Shown piece after piece: positions 1 through 9,035 of a stretch of DNA of 64,000 nt. The stretch spans positions 2,108,001 through 2,172,000 of the forward strand of contig CAVZII010000005.1 of assembly GCA_963775275.1 (NCBI GenBank), given 5' to 3'. Source of the stretch: JANWHQ01 sp963775275 (lineage in GTDB: Bacteria; Pseudomonadota; Alphaproteobacteria; Caulobacterales; Caulobacteraceae). Position 1 is the first letter of the stretch. Every line of letters begins with the position of its first letter. A program made the translations under genes and the position numbers. The notes under the pieces were generated by a model. That model made no database searches and was not told the origin of the DNA. It saw only the letters and a program-made list of their open reading frames with translations.

Positions 1-2478
1 CAGGTCGAAAGCGCCCTGGCGGCCAACAACGGCAACGCCGGCGGCGGCTTCTACTCGCAGGGCGGCCAGTTCTACTACGTGCGCGGCGAAGGCCGGATCC
101 GCACGCTGCAGGACATCGGCGACATCGCGCTGGGGGTCCACAACGGCGCGCCCGTGCTGGTCAAGGACGTGGCCCGCGTCCAGGTCGGCATCGCCCCCAG
201 GCTCGGCGAGTTCGGCTACCGCACCCAGGACGACGCCGTCGAGGGCGTCATCCTGATGCGCACCGGCGAGAAGACCCAGAACGTGCTCAAGCGCGTCGAG
301 GCCAAGACCCGCGAGCTGAACGACCGGATCCTGCCCAGGGACGTCAGGATCCACCCCTTCTACGACCGCAGCGACCTCATCGCGCTGACGACGCGGGTGG
401 TGGAGGGGAATCTCCTTCGCGGCGTCCTGCTGGTCGTCGTGGTCCTGATCTTCTTCCTCTACGACGTGCGCGCCGGGCTGATCGTGGCGGTCACCATCCC
501 GCTGGCGCTGCTGTTCGCCTTCGTCTGCCTGGACCTGCAGGGCGCCTCGGCCAACCTTCTGTCCATCGGCGCGATCGACTTCGGCATCCTCGTCGACGGC
601 GCGGTGTTCATGGTCGAGAACATCTTCCGCCAGATCGCCCTGCACAAGGAACGGCCGCTGCCGGTCCTGCAGATCATCCGGGACGCGGCGGCCGAGGTCG
701 ACCGGCCGCTGGTCTACGCGGTGGCCGTGATCGTGGTGAGCTTCCTGCCGATCTACGTCCTGTCCGGCCCGTCGGGGACCCTGTTCAAGCCCATGGCGGA
801 CACCATGGTGTTCGCCCTGGTCGGCTCGCTGATCGTCACCCTGACGCTGCTGCCGGTGCTCTGCTCCTGGTTCATGCGCCAGGGCGTGGTCGAGCGGCGC
901 AACCGCGCCCTGGACGCCATCCACGGCGCCTACGTCAAGGGCCTGGACTACTGCCTCGCCCGCCCCTGGAAGACGACCCTCGCGTCGGCCGCCCTCCTGG
1001 CCCTGTCGCTGCTCCTGGTCCCGCGCATCGGCGCGGAGTTCATGCCGCACCTGGACGAGGGCGCGCTGTGGGTGCGCGCGACCATGCCCTACTCCATCTC
1101 GTTCGACGAATCCGCCAAGGTCGCGCCCAAGGTGCGCGCGATCCTGAGCTCGTTCCCGCAGGTCACCACCGTGACCTCCGAGCTCGGCCGGCCCGACGAC
1201 GGGACCGACCCCACCGGCTTCTTCAACGTCGAGTTCTACGTGGGCCTGAAGCCCTATTCGAAGTGGAAGGGGCCCTACCGGACCAAGGCGGCGCTGATCC
1301 GGGCGATCGACAGCAGGCTGGAAGCCTTCCCCGGCATCATCTTCAACTACACCCAGCCGGCCGAGGACGCGGTGGACGAGGCCGAGACGGGCCTCAAGAG
1401 CGCCCTGGCCGTGAAGGTGTTCGGCCCGGACCTGCAGACGCTCGAAGCCAAGGGCAAGGCCATCAAGCGGGTGCTGCAGTCCGTGCGCGGCATCAGCGAC
1501 GTGACCCTGGTCAAGGAGCTGGGCCAGCCGAGCCTCACCGTCGCGATCGATCGCGCCAAAATCGCCCGCTACGGCGTGAACGTCGCCGACATCAACGCCC
1601 TGATCCAGACCGCCATCGGCGGCGATACAGCCACCCAGGTGGTGCAGGGCGAGAAGCAGTTCGACCTGGTCGTGCGCCTTCAGCCGCAGTTCCGCGACAC
1701 CGCCGAGGCGATCGGCGACATCCCCGTGGCGACCCCCGCCGGCCAGCAGATCCCGCTCAAGGAGCTGGCGGACATCCACGTCACCAACGGGGCGTCCTTC
1801 ATCTATCGCGAGAACGACACGCGCTACATCGGCGTCCAGTTCTCCGTGGAAGGGCGCGACCTCGCCGACGCGGTGGGCGACGCCATCGGCCAGGTCCATC
1901 GCAAGGTCGGCTTGCCCCAGGGCTACCGCGTGGACTGGGGCGGCGAATACTCCGACTACACCGCCTCCAACCGGCAGCTGTCGGTGATCGTGCCGCTGAC
2001 GCTGGCCCTGATCTTCCTGTTGCTGTTCGCGCTCTACGGCAACTTCAAGTTCCCGCTGATCACCCTGGTGGGCGTGCTCTTGTCGGCGCCGGTCGGCGGG
2101 CTCGCCGCGCTGTGGATCACCGGCACGCCGTTCTCGGTGTCCTCGGGCGTCGGCTTCCTCGCCCTGTTCGGCGTCTCGGTGCTGACCGCGGTGGTCTACA
2201 TCTCCTACGTCAACGAGCTGCGCGCCGGCGGCATGCCCATGGCCGACGCCATCCGCCAGGGCGCGATCCTGCGGCTGCGGCCCATCATGATGACCGCCCT
2301 GGTGGCGTCGCTGGGCCTGTTGCCCGCGGCGATGGCGACCGGCGTCGGCACCAACTCGCAAAGGCCCTTCGCCCTCGTCATCGTCGCCGGCCTGATCACC
2401 CGCCTGGCGATCAGCGTCTTCCTCATGCCGGCCCTCTACGCCCTGGCCGCCCGCCCCGACGACAAGCTGCAGGTGTGA
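1..2478 (+). CDS. HME-family RND efflux permease (CzcA/CusA-like), 5' end outside window
   Basis: This is the C-terminal 825 residues or so of a heavy-metal RND pump, an inner-membrane proton antiporter that exports metal cations through a tripartite complex. The frame is open from base 1, so the start lies upstream; full family members are near 1,040 residues. The central membrane block carries the charged helix with GAIDFGILVDGAVFMVEN that marks the HME subfamily. It is followed by the second periplasmic porter domain and a final block of membrane helices ending in LFMPALYALAARP-like sequence. The periplasmic adaptor and outer-membrane channel genes would be expected just outside the window. 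The metal cannot be told from this fragment. Confidence 0.93.
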   Translation, partial: QVESALAANNGNAGGGFYSQGGQFYYVRGEGRIRTLQDIGDIALGVHNGAPVLVKDVARVQVGIAPRLGEFGYRTQDDAVEGVILMRTGEKTQNVLKRVEAKTRELNDRILPRDVRIHPFYDRSDLIALTTRVVEGNLLRGVLLVVVVLIFFLYDVRAGLIVAVTIPLALLFAFVCLDLQGASANLLSIGAIDFGILVDGAVFMVENIFRQIALHKERPLPVLQIIRDAAAEVDRPLVYAVAVIVVSFLPIYVLSGPSGTLFKPMADTMVFALVGSLIVTLTLLPVLCSWFMRQGVVERRNRALDAIHGAYVKGLDYCLARPWKTTLASAALLALSLLLVPRIGAEFMPHLDEGALWVRATMPYSISFDESAKVAPKVRAILSSFPQVTTVTSELGRPDDGTDPTGFFNVEFYVGLKPYSKWKGPYRTKAALIRAIDSRLEAFPGIIFNYTQPAEDAVDEAETGLKSALAVKVFGPDLQTLEAKGKAIKRVLQSVRGISDVTLVKELGQPSLTVAIDRAKIARYGVNVADINALIQTAIGGDTATQVVQGEKQFDLVVRLQPQFRDTAEAIGDIPVATPAGQQIPLKELADIHVTNGASFIYRENDTRYIGVQFSVEGRDLADAVGDAIGQVHRKVGLPQGYRVDWGGEYSDYTASNRQLSVIVPLTLALIFLLLFALYGNFKFPLITLVGVLLSAPVGGLAALWITGTPFSVSSGVGFLALFGVSVLTAVVYISYVNELRAGGMPMADAIRQGAILRLRPIMMTALVASLGLLPAAMATGVGTNSQRPFALVIVAGLITRLAISVFLMPALYALAARPDDKLQV

Positions 2479-2638
2479 GCGCGGCCCTGCGCGGACAGGC
2501 GGCCCGAGCTCATGCGCGAGGGCCGGCGTCCGAAACCCTCAACAGCAGCGGAACGACGCGCCCGTCCGCAAAGCCGACGTTGACCCGATGGCCCGGAACG
2601 GACGTGCGCCGGCGCAGTGGTCTGGCCCCCCGGGGGGA

Positions 2639-2681
2639 TTGAGGCAGATCAATGATGCCCCTTGCGCGAAGCGCCTATGAA
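2639..2681 (+). promoter_or_regulatory. FNR/FixK-type box and -10 of a class-II promoter
   Basis: TTGAGGCAGATCAA at 2639-2652 matches the FNR/FixK consensus TTGAT-N4-ATCAA at nine of ten positions. A TATGAA hexamer sits at 2676-2681. If the box centre (2645.5) is at -41.5, transcription would start near 2687 and the hexamer falls at the -10 position, the class-II geometry. The first gene downstream is a cytochrome c peroxidase, a classic oxygen-responsive target. The sequence match is direct; regulation is inference. Confidence 0.6.
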
Positions 2682-2756
2682 CCCAGGCTGCAACGAACTC
2701 CCGTCTGACTGAACGCTGGCGCGCTCTTGGCCGTGTCCCGGCGAGAAGGTGATCAC

Positions 2757-3839
2757 ATGAGGGCCTCGGGCCTCGTCATCATCACATGCGCGGGCCTGGC
2801 GCTTGGCGCCTGTAACCAGAAGCAGACCGCCGGCAAGAAGGCCGTCGCCGCCGCCGGCCCTGCTGCAGAGGCGCTGATGGTCAGGGCGCGAGAGGTCTTC
2901 AAGCCGATCCCCTCGACGCCGCCGCAACTGCCCGGCAATGCGGCCTCCCCCGACAAGACCGTGCTCGGCAAGATGCTGTTTTTCGATCCGCGGCTCTCCG
3001 CCAGTCACGCGATCAGCTGCAGTTCCTGCCACAATATCGGCCTCGGCGGCACGGATCTCGAACCCACCTCGCTCGGCCACCGATGGCGACACGGCGGACG
3101 CAACGCCCCTACTGTTCTCAACGCGGCGTTCAATACCGTCCAGTTCTGGGATGGCCGGGCCAAGGATCTCGAACAGCAGGCGGGGGGGCCGCTGGTCAAT
3201 CCGGTCGAGATGGCCTCTCCCGATGCGCACGTCGCAGAACAGCTGAAGAGCATTCCGGGATATCGCGACGCGTTCGCCAAGGCTTTCCCGGGCGAGTCCG
3301 ATCCGGTCACCCTGGCGAACGTCCAGAAGGCCATCGCCGTATTCGAGGCGACACTGATCACCCCGAACGGGCCGTTCGACCGGTATCTGGGGGGCCAGGC
3401 GGACGCGCTTTCACCCGCGCAGAAGCAGGGCCTGGCGCTGTTCATGGATAAGGGCTGCTCCAACTGCCACAACGGGGTCAACTTGGGCGGGGGGATGTAC
3501 GCTCCGTTCGGGGTGGTCGCCAAGCCCGGCGCCGAGCTCCTGCCGCCTGGCGACAAAGGCCGGTTCATGGTCACCAGGTCTGCGGGCGACGAGTACGTCT
3601 TCAAGGTTCCGACGCTGCGGAACATCACGTTGACGGCGCCCTACTTCCACACCGGCTCGGTCTGGGATCTGCGGCAGGCGGTGGCGGTCATGGGGACGAG
3701 CCAGCTCGGCAGCCAGCTTTCCAGCGACGAGATCGACAAGATCACGGCCTTCCTCGGCAGTCTGACGGGCGAACAACCGAAGGTGACGCTGCCAATTCTT
3801 CCGCCCAGCGTCGCCGCGACCTCGCGGCCCGCGCCATAG
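2757..3839 (+). CDS. Di-haem cytochrome c peroxidase / MauG-family lipoprotein
   Basis: A periplasmic di-haem peroxidase of about 360 residues that would reduce hydrogen peroxide with electrons from the respiratory chain. Two haem c motifs are visible, CSSCH at residues 88-92 and CSNCH at 234-238. The ATG at 2757 is chosen over an upstream in-frame start because it has GAGAAGG seven bases ahead (2743-2749) and opens a lipoprotein signal ending in LGAC19. It is followed 49 bp later by a cytochrome b561 gene that could deliver quinol electrons, and it is preceded by an FNR/FixK-like box. MauG-type oxidation of another substrate is possible, because the family is functionally mixed. Confidence 0.9.
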   Translation: MRASGLVIITCAGLALGACNQKQTAGKKAVAAAGPAAEALMVRAREVFKPIPSTPPQLPGNAASPDKTVLGKMLFFDPRLSASHAISCSSCHNIGLGGTDLEPTSLGHRWRHGGRNAPTVLNAAFNTVQFWDGRAKDLEQQAGGPLVNPVEMASPDAHVAEQLKSIPGYRDAFAKAFPGESDPVTLANVQKAIAVFEATLITPNGPFDRYLGGQADALSPAQKQGLALFMDKGCSNCHNGVNLGGGMYAPFGVVAKPGAELLPPGDKGRFMVTRSAGDEYVFKVPTLRNITLTAPYFHTGSVWDLRQAVAVMGTSQLGSQLSSDEIDKITAFLGSLTGEQPKVTLPILPPSVAATSRPAP

Positions 3840-3888
3840 TCGCCAGACCACGGCGCCGAGAGCTGCGGAAGGCCCCAGGGACAGCGGG

Positions 3889-4611
3889 ATGACTCAGACA
3901 TCTGCCGGATCGATGCGCTTGATCGAGGTTTGGGACCTGCCAACCCGGCTGTTCCACTGGAGTCTGGTTGGATTGGTCGTCACGGCCTGGCTCACCGGCG
4001 AAGGTGAGGGCGGCGCAGCCGCGATCCATCGTTACGCGGGCGAGGCGATCGCCGGTCTGATCGTGTTTCGCGTCGTGTGGGGGTTCATGGGCGGTGAACA
4101 CGCCCGCTTCTCGGATTTCGCAGCCGGGCCCTCGTTGATCGCCGAGCATGTGCGCGGCCTCTTTTCCAAGGCTCCATCACGCCATCTCGGCCACAACCCC
4201 CTCGGAGGGGTCGCGGTGTTCCTCCTGCTGCTGAATGTCGCCGCCCTGGTCGTGACGGGGCTGTTCAGCGGCGGCGAAGACAACGCCGGGCCATTCGCAG
4301 GCATGTGGGGACTGCAGCTCTCGGAGGCCCATGAAACCCTGTTTCGTGTGCTCCAGGCGTTGACGGCGGTGCATATCGTCGGCGTCGTCGTCGGGAGTTG
4401 GAAATCGAAGGACGCCCTCGTTCCCGCCCTCATCACCGGCAAGAAGCGCCGGGGCATGAACGAGCCGGGCAATGACGCACGCCGCGCCAGCCTGCTCGCG
4501 CTCGTATTCGCGGTTGGGCTCGGGATAGCCGCATCAGCGATGCTGATGAGCGCGCCGCCATCGGCGTTCCAGACCACGAACAATGGTCATGACCAAATCG
4601 AGGCTGATTGA
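3889..4611 (+). CDS. Cytochrome b561-family membrane protein
   Basis: A 240-residue inner-membrane di-haem b-type cytochrome of the Ni/Fe-hydrogenase b-subunit/cytochrome b561 type. The N-terminus IEVWDLPTRLFHWSLV carries the typical first-helix histidine. Further histidines occur in helix two (AAIHRYAGE) and near residue 160 (LTAVHIVGVVVG), consistent with bis-His haem ligation. Helices are predicted near residues 22-38, 48-67, 103-124 and 150-168. A fifth hydrophobic segment near 203-224 ends in a short polar tail. It lies just downstream of the cytochrome c peroxidase and probably shares its transcript, feeding electrons to a periplasmic c-type partner. The exact partner is inferred from position only. 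Confidence 0.85.
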   Translation: MTQTSAGSMRLIEVWDLPTRLFHWSLVGLVVTAWLTGEGEGGAAAIHRYAGEAIAGLIVFRVVWGFMGGEHARFSDFAAGPSLIAEHVRGLFSKAPSRHLGHNPLGGVAVFLLLLNVAALVVTGLFSGGEDNAGPFAGMWGLQLSEAHETLFRVLQALTAVHIVGVVVGSWKSKDALVPALITGKKRRGMNEPGNDARRASLLALVFAVGLGIAASAMLMSAPPSAFQTTNNGHDQIEAD

Positions 4612-4669
4612 TGCGGCGTCACGTCGCCGTATTTTGTGCGCCCGGGCGCCTCCGACCACCTGAGCGCTC

Positions 4670-6695
4670 CTATGGCGCCTCCGAATAGACATAGGTGTGC
4701 TGGCCGTCGCGGACGGTGAGCTGGCGCTTGCCGTCGGCCGAGCCCACGACGAAGGGCACGCGGGGCGCGCCGGGGTCGATGGGGATGAAGGCGATCGTCC
4801 CGTCCGGGTTCTTGCGCGTCGCCGTCCGGCTCTTCCACGGGCCGAAGTCGAAGATCACGTCCCGCCCCGCCGGGCTCACCGCGATGTGGCCGAGGTCGGC
4901 ATTGACGTAGCGGCGCGCCAGGCCCGCCACGGCCGCCGCGTCCGGCGGATCGGACACCAGCTCGCGGAACTTCGCGATGCCCTGGGCCTGGGCGGCGGCG
5001 TTCGCCTTGATCCGCCCTTCGGCCATCGGCTTGCCGTCGTAGAGCACCTCGACCAGCCGCCGCCAGAACGCCCCCACCAGCGGCTGGCCCTCGTCGGCGT
5101 TGACCAGGATCACCGCCCCGACGCCGGCCTCGGGGATGGCGTACCAGTTGCTGTGATAGCCGACGAGGTCGCCGCCGTGGCTGACCATGGTGACCCCGAG
5201 GCTCTGGTCCACCACCAGGCCCATGCCGTACCACTCGTGCTCGCCCAGCGGCACGCTCCTGGCCCGCCGCTCCAGCAGGTTCTTGGCCGAGACCAGGCGC
5301 CGGCCGTCCGGCAGGACGCCCTCGTCCAGTTCGTCGCGGACGTACTTGATCATGTCGTGGGCCGAGGACCACGCCCCGCCGGCGGGCCGGTAGGGGATGA
5401 TCTCATAGTCCAGGTCCAGGCTCGCCACGTGCTCGGCGCCGTCCAGCCCCATCGCGTGCGGGCTGGCGTGGTCTCCCGCCAGCGCCTTGGCGTAGTCGAA
5501 GGTCGTCTCGCCCATGCCCAGCGGATCGAACACCAGGGCCTGCATGGCCTTGTCGTAGGCCGCGCCGATCTCCAGCTTCGGATACGCCAGATGCCCGCCG
5601 ATGAAGCCGGCGGCCGAGGCCATCAGGTTGTTGTACTGGAACACCTCGCCGAACTTCGACGTCGGCTCCGTGCTCGCCAGGAGGGTGAAGGTGGTCTGCG
5701 CGGGCGTGCCGCGCGGGGTGTTGAAGATCCACTCCATGTCCTTGCGCGGCAGGCCCGTGCACGCGCAGACGAGGTGCTTCAACAGGACCTGGCGGGTGGT
5801 CGCCTCGCTCCCCAGGCGGAATGAGGGATAGGCCTGCGTCACCGGCTCGTCCCACCTGAGCTTGCCCTGGTCCGCCAGCCTCGCCAGCATCAGGGTGGAC
5901 ATGCCCTTGGTGTTGGACGCGACCATGAACAGGGTGTGGGCGTCCACCGGGCCCGGCTGGCCCAGCGCCTTCACCCCGAAGCCGCCCTCGAACACCACCT
6001 GGCCGTGGTCGATCAGGGCCAGGGCGGCGCCGGGGATCTTCAGCTCCCGCATCGAGCGCTCGACGAAGGCCGTCAGCGCGGCGATCCGCTCCGCATCCAG
6101 CCGGTGCGCCGTGCGGCCCGCGAAGGTCTCGCGCGCCTCGCCCAAGGGCTTCAGCGTGCCGATGGCCAGCGCGACCTGCGCCTGGCGCTTCTCCAGGGTG
6201 GCGGCGTTGGCGTCCACCAGCACCACGATCCAGCGCCCGTCCCGCCTGGAGGCGATGGCGGTCACCGCGCGGTGCTCGTTGGGCGAGACCTCGTAGGCGA
6301 CCTGGACCCCCTCGTCCCAGAATTCGCGCGGCGGCAGGGCGGGGGTCAGCAGCACCTTGCGCGTCATGCCGCCCGGCCGGAACAGCGCCCAGGCCTTGGC
6401 GGCGGCCTCGGCCCCGTCCTTGGCCTCGCCCGCATCGACGATGACGAGGTCCGAATCCCCCTCCGGCGGGCGCACGTCCACCCAGCCGGGCCCGCTGGTG
6501 GCCGTCCAGTCCTTGGGCAGGGTGAAGCCGACCCCGAAGGGCGTGACCTGGGGCGTGTCCGCCGCCGCGGGCGCCGCGCGGCGGGGGCGGGGGCGGGGGC
6601 GGGGAGGCCGCCGGCGCCGGCTGGGCCGCCGCAGTCCCCGCCAGGACCACGCCGAGCACGGATCCGACGCCGATCAGCCAAACCTTCGAGCGCAT
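4670..6695 (-). CDS. Secreted serine hydrolase (beta-lactamase class C / PF00144), frameshifted in a G-tract
   Basis: A periplasmic serine hydrolase of about 675 codons if its two frames are joined. The 603-residue body (4670-6481) has the class C catalytic tetrad SNTK (body residues 189-192), a YNN motif (FQYNNLM) and HGGD in place of the KTG triad. The signal peptide, starting with MRSKVWLIGVGSVLG at 6695, and a proline-rich linker lie in another frame. The switch falls in a run of GGGGGC units at 6579-6606 (plus strand). Between the linker and the hydrolase is an uncharacterised N-terminal domain. The substrate is unknown; PF00144 includes esterases, D-aminopeptidases and beta-lactamases. 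The indel may be a sequencing error, a disabling mutation or slippage-based phase variation. Confidence 0.8.
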
Positions 6696-6784
6696 GCCCG
6701 CCTCCCCCATCTCCACGTCGTTGGGAGATAGTCTCGTCGAAAGCGGGTTTCTTTCAATCAGCCCTCGCCGGGGCGCCGCCCGCG

Positions 6785-6850
6785 AGATCTTCCCCCTCAG
6801 GGGGAAGTCCGCCCCCGGACCTGGTCCGGGGGCGGGAAGGGGGCGGCGCA
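6785..6850. repeat. GC-rich palindromic intergenic repeat (family A)
   Basis: Between the serine hydrolase and the protease genes is a double hairpin. CTTCCCCCTCAGGGGGAAG is followed by a CCCCCGGACC...GGTCCGGGGG stem. The same CTTCCCC-loop-GGGGAAG core recurs in other gene gaps of this window (see 36760, 49078, 49978 and 55337). It is non-coding. Confidence 0.7.
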
Positions 6851-6883
6851 ACCCCGGCGGCGCCTCCGCCGCCGTCCGCGCCG

Positions 6884-8119
6884 TCAGCGCCGCCGCGCGC
6901 CGCCGCTCCCGCCGGCCGCCGGGCAGGCCCGGGTCACCAGCCGCATGGCCGCGAAGTCGAAGCTCAGGCGGCTGTGCCGGAAGAACATGTGCGACAGCAT
7001 CCCGGCCCGGGTGAACGGGCCGGGCCCGGCGCCGGCCCGGTCCGCGCCGGCGCCGTAGAGGCCAGGGACGTCCTTCACGGTCATGGCGCCCAGGGTGGCG
7101 CTCGCCTTGAACGGCGTCACCGTGACCGTCCCGCCCCCGCCGACGCCCGTGTGCGCCCGGCTGGGGTCCAGCACGACTCCCGCGTCGTCCAGCGTCGCCT
7201 TCGTCGCGCCGAGCCCGCCGCCCGCCATGCCGGTGTCGACCATGAACAACCCCGCGCGGCCCTGGTTCAGCCGCGCGCGCACGAAGACGAAGTGGTCCGG
7301 GACCAGCCACATCGCAACGACGTTGTCGCCGGCCTCGCGGGCGCGGCGCTCGAACGACGCCGACGCCCCGCGCGGACGCAGCGCCAGGGCCCCGCCGCAA
7401 TAGTCGATCGTGGCCAGGAAGTGCTCCAGAAGGCCCGCGCCGATGATCCCGTCGATCTTCAGGTCCGGCCTCAGGGCGAACCCGCGCGTGGGCAGGACGG
7501 CCGCCGGCACGTTCGAGACCTTGACCGCGCCGAGCTCCAGCTGCGCCAGCAGCGTGCGCTCCACCGCCGCGCGCCGCCCGCCGGCGAAGACCCCTTGCCC
7601 CGCCGTCTCGGTCGCCAGCCCCAGCTCGCGTGCGAAATCGCGGTCCAGCACGATGTTCGGCGCGCCCGTGTCGATCAGGAAATAGGCCTTGTGGCTTCCG
7701 TTCACGGTCGCCTGCACGATCGGCAGAGGGTCGGTGGCGACGAACGGGACCCTCGTCTCCCCGCCGGGCGCGGTGATCACGAACCGGTCCGGCGCGAAGG
7801 CGTCCTTGCGCATCTGGACCTCCCGCGCCGCCCTCTGGGCGGCCGGGTCGTCCGGCGCGGCCGCCAGGGCCCGGCGCGCGAGGTCGGCGGCCTCGTCGGT
7901 CCGGCCCTCGTAGAGGCGGACGCGCGCCAGCCCGACCAGCGCCCCCGCGTCCTCGGGCGCGGCGGCCAGCCTCGCCGCATAGGCCCGGGCCGCGGCGTCG
8001 AAGTCGCCCTGGCTGAACGCCGCATCGCCCGGCCCGCCCGGCGCCGGCTGTCCCAAGGCGAGGGGGATCCCCGCGGCAAGCACCAGCCCGCTCGCCAGGG
8101 CCGCATGAAGATGGCGCAT
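6884..8119 (-). CDS. Retropepsin-like aspartyl protease with N-terminal TPR-like region
   Basis: A 411-residue exported protein. It has a signal peptide (residues 1-23, ending ALG), one or two TPR-like helices (about 33-100) and two copies of a retropepsin-like half, with FLIDTGA (Asp150) and FMVDTGM (Asp295) as the catalytic DTG motifs. Having both aspartates in one chain suggests an intramolecular pseudo-dimer like pepsin, but of the bacterial PF13650/PF13975 class. It would act in the periplasm; the substrate is unknown. The start is supported by the signal peptide. It faces the winged-helix gene with a short shared upstream region, which may indicate common control. Confidence 0.85.
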   Translation of the reverse strand: MRHLHAALASGLVLAAGIPLALGQPAPGGPGDAAFSQGDFDAAARAYAARLAAAPEDAGALVGLARVRLYEGRTDEAADLARRALAAAPDDPAAQRAAREVQMRKDAFAPDRFVITAPGGETRVPFVATDPLPIVQATVNGSHKAYFLIDTGAPNIVLDRDFARELGLATETAGQGVFAGGRRAAVERTLLAQLELGAVKVSNVPAAVLPTRGFALRPDLKIDGIIGAGLLEHFLATIDYCGGALALRPRGASASFERRAREAGDNVVAMWLVPDHFVFVRARLNQGRAGLFMVDTGMAGGGLGATKATLDDAGVVLDPSRAHTGVGGGGTVTVTPFKASATLGAMTVKDVPGLYGAGADRAGAGPGPFTRAGMLSHMFFRHSRLSFDFAAMRLVTRACPAAGGSGGARRR

Positions 8120-8183
8120 CGATCGCTCCGCCGGCTACCTTGTGACGCTCCCCGCCCGCCACCTATCCCGCGAGCTTGTTCAA

Positions 8184-8852
8184 ATGGAATGCGCCCAACA
8201 GACTAGCCCCCTCAGGATCGAGGCGCCCGACCAGGTCGCCGCCTTCGAGCATCCCCTGAGGTCCCGCCTGCTGCTCGCCTGCGCGCGCCAGGAGCGGAGC
8301 CTGCTCCAGCTCCAGCTCCAGCTGGGCCACGGCCTTTCCGGGCTGCACTACCATGTGGGCCGCCTGCTTCGCTGCGGCCTGCTCCGGGTCAGCCGCACCG
8401 CCCCGCGCGCCGGCCGCCCGGTCCGCTTCTACCGGGCCGCCGCCGAGCGGTTCCTGGTCAGCCGCGACGCCCTGTCCGCCGGCGTCGGCGAGCGCCTGTC
8501 GGCCGAGCTTCGCCGGTCCCTGGACGACCTCGCCGGCCGCCGCGAGGTCCTGGTGCTCTACGAGCTGGACGACCAGGGACAGGTCCGCGTCACGGCCCGC
8601 CCCGCGTCGGCGTCGGCGTCCTCGCCGTCGTCCCCGTCCCGGTCCCCGCCGTCCGCCTCCGCCCCGCCCAGGGCGCGCGACTACTGGAAGATCCTGCCCC
8701 TGACCCCGGCCCAGCGCCTGGCCCTGGCCCGGGACATCGAGGAGCTCCTGCGCCGCTACGAACCCCCGCCGGGGGACAAGCCCGCCGCCCCCGCCGCCGA
8801 GCCCTACATCCTGCACGCCGCCTTCGCGCCGCGGCGGCCGCCGCACGGCTAG
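8184..8852 (+). CDS. Winged-helix (ArsR/MarR-like) transcriptional regulator
   Basis: A regulator of about 222 residues from ATG 8184; an in-frame ATG at 8142 would overlap the likely promoter region shared with the divergent protease gene. The N-terminal part (FEHPLRSRLLLACARQE through HYHVGRLLRCGLLRV) reads as an ArsR-like helix-turn-helix with a 'LSGLHYHVGRL' recognition helix. A wing follows (RAGRPVRFYRAA). A Ser/Pro/Ala low-complexity stretch (about residues 147-170) links to a C-terminal helix that is similar in similar regulators, judging by its amphipathic pattern. No metal-binding cysteines are seen. The target is unknown, perhaps the neighbouring protease. Confidence 0.65.
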   Translation: MECAQQTSPLRIEAPDQVAAFEHPLRSRLLLACARQERSLLQLQLQLGHGLSGLHYHVGRLLRCGLLRVSRTAPRAGRPVRFYRAAAERFLVSRDALSAGVGERLSAELRRSLDDLAGRREVLVLYELDDQGQVRVTARPASASASSPSSPSRSPPSASAPPRARDYWKILPLTPAQRLALARDIEELLRRYEPPPGDKPAAPAAEPYILHAAFAPRRPPHG

Positions 8853-8855
8853 ACC

Positions 8856-8897
8856 GCGTTCCGCAAAAATTGGAACCCGGTCTTGCGGCAGGAACGC
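8856..8897. repeat. Stem-loop intergenic element
   Basis: A nested palindrome sits just after the regulator stop. GCGTTCC (8856-8862) pairs with GGAACGC (8891-8897), and CCGCAA (8861-8866) pairs with TTGCGG (8883-8888). No T-run follows, so it is more likely a REP-like element than an intrinsic terminator. Confidence 0.55.
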
Positions 8898-8998
8898 GCT
8901 CCAGCGTTGGAATCCGGAACACGATTCAACGATCGGACAATTCGGTCTGACCGCATCGGGCTCCAGACCGCCCAGGCGCCGCATTGCTGTACTCGCGC

Positions 8999-9035
8999 TT
9001 GACGGAACTACAGCAATGCTGTAGTTTTTTCCCTC
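8999..9035 (+). promoter_or_regulatory. Promoter with embedded palindromic operator for the toxin-antitoxin operon
   Basis: TTGACG (8999-9004) and TAGTTT (9022-9027) are spaced 17 bp apart and look like a sigma-70-type promoter. A perfect palindrome, CTACAGCAATGCTGTAG (9008-9024), fills the spacer and overlaps the -10, an ideal place for autorepression by the XRE antitoxin. Predicted initiation at about 9034-9035 leaves essentially no 5' leader before the GTG at 9036. Confidence 0.65.

Noticed and set aside
4612..4669. Intrinsic terminator between the b561 and serine hydrolase genes
   Set aside because: GGCGTCACGTCGCC followed by only four T's gives a weak four-base stem.
5403..8162. A minus-strand open frame of about 919 codons running across the protease and serine hydrolase genes
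   Set aside because: Only its short MRSKVWLIG... segment is real (the signal peptide of the serine hydrolase); the rest is off-frame.
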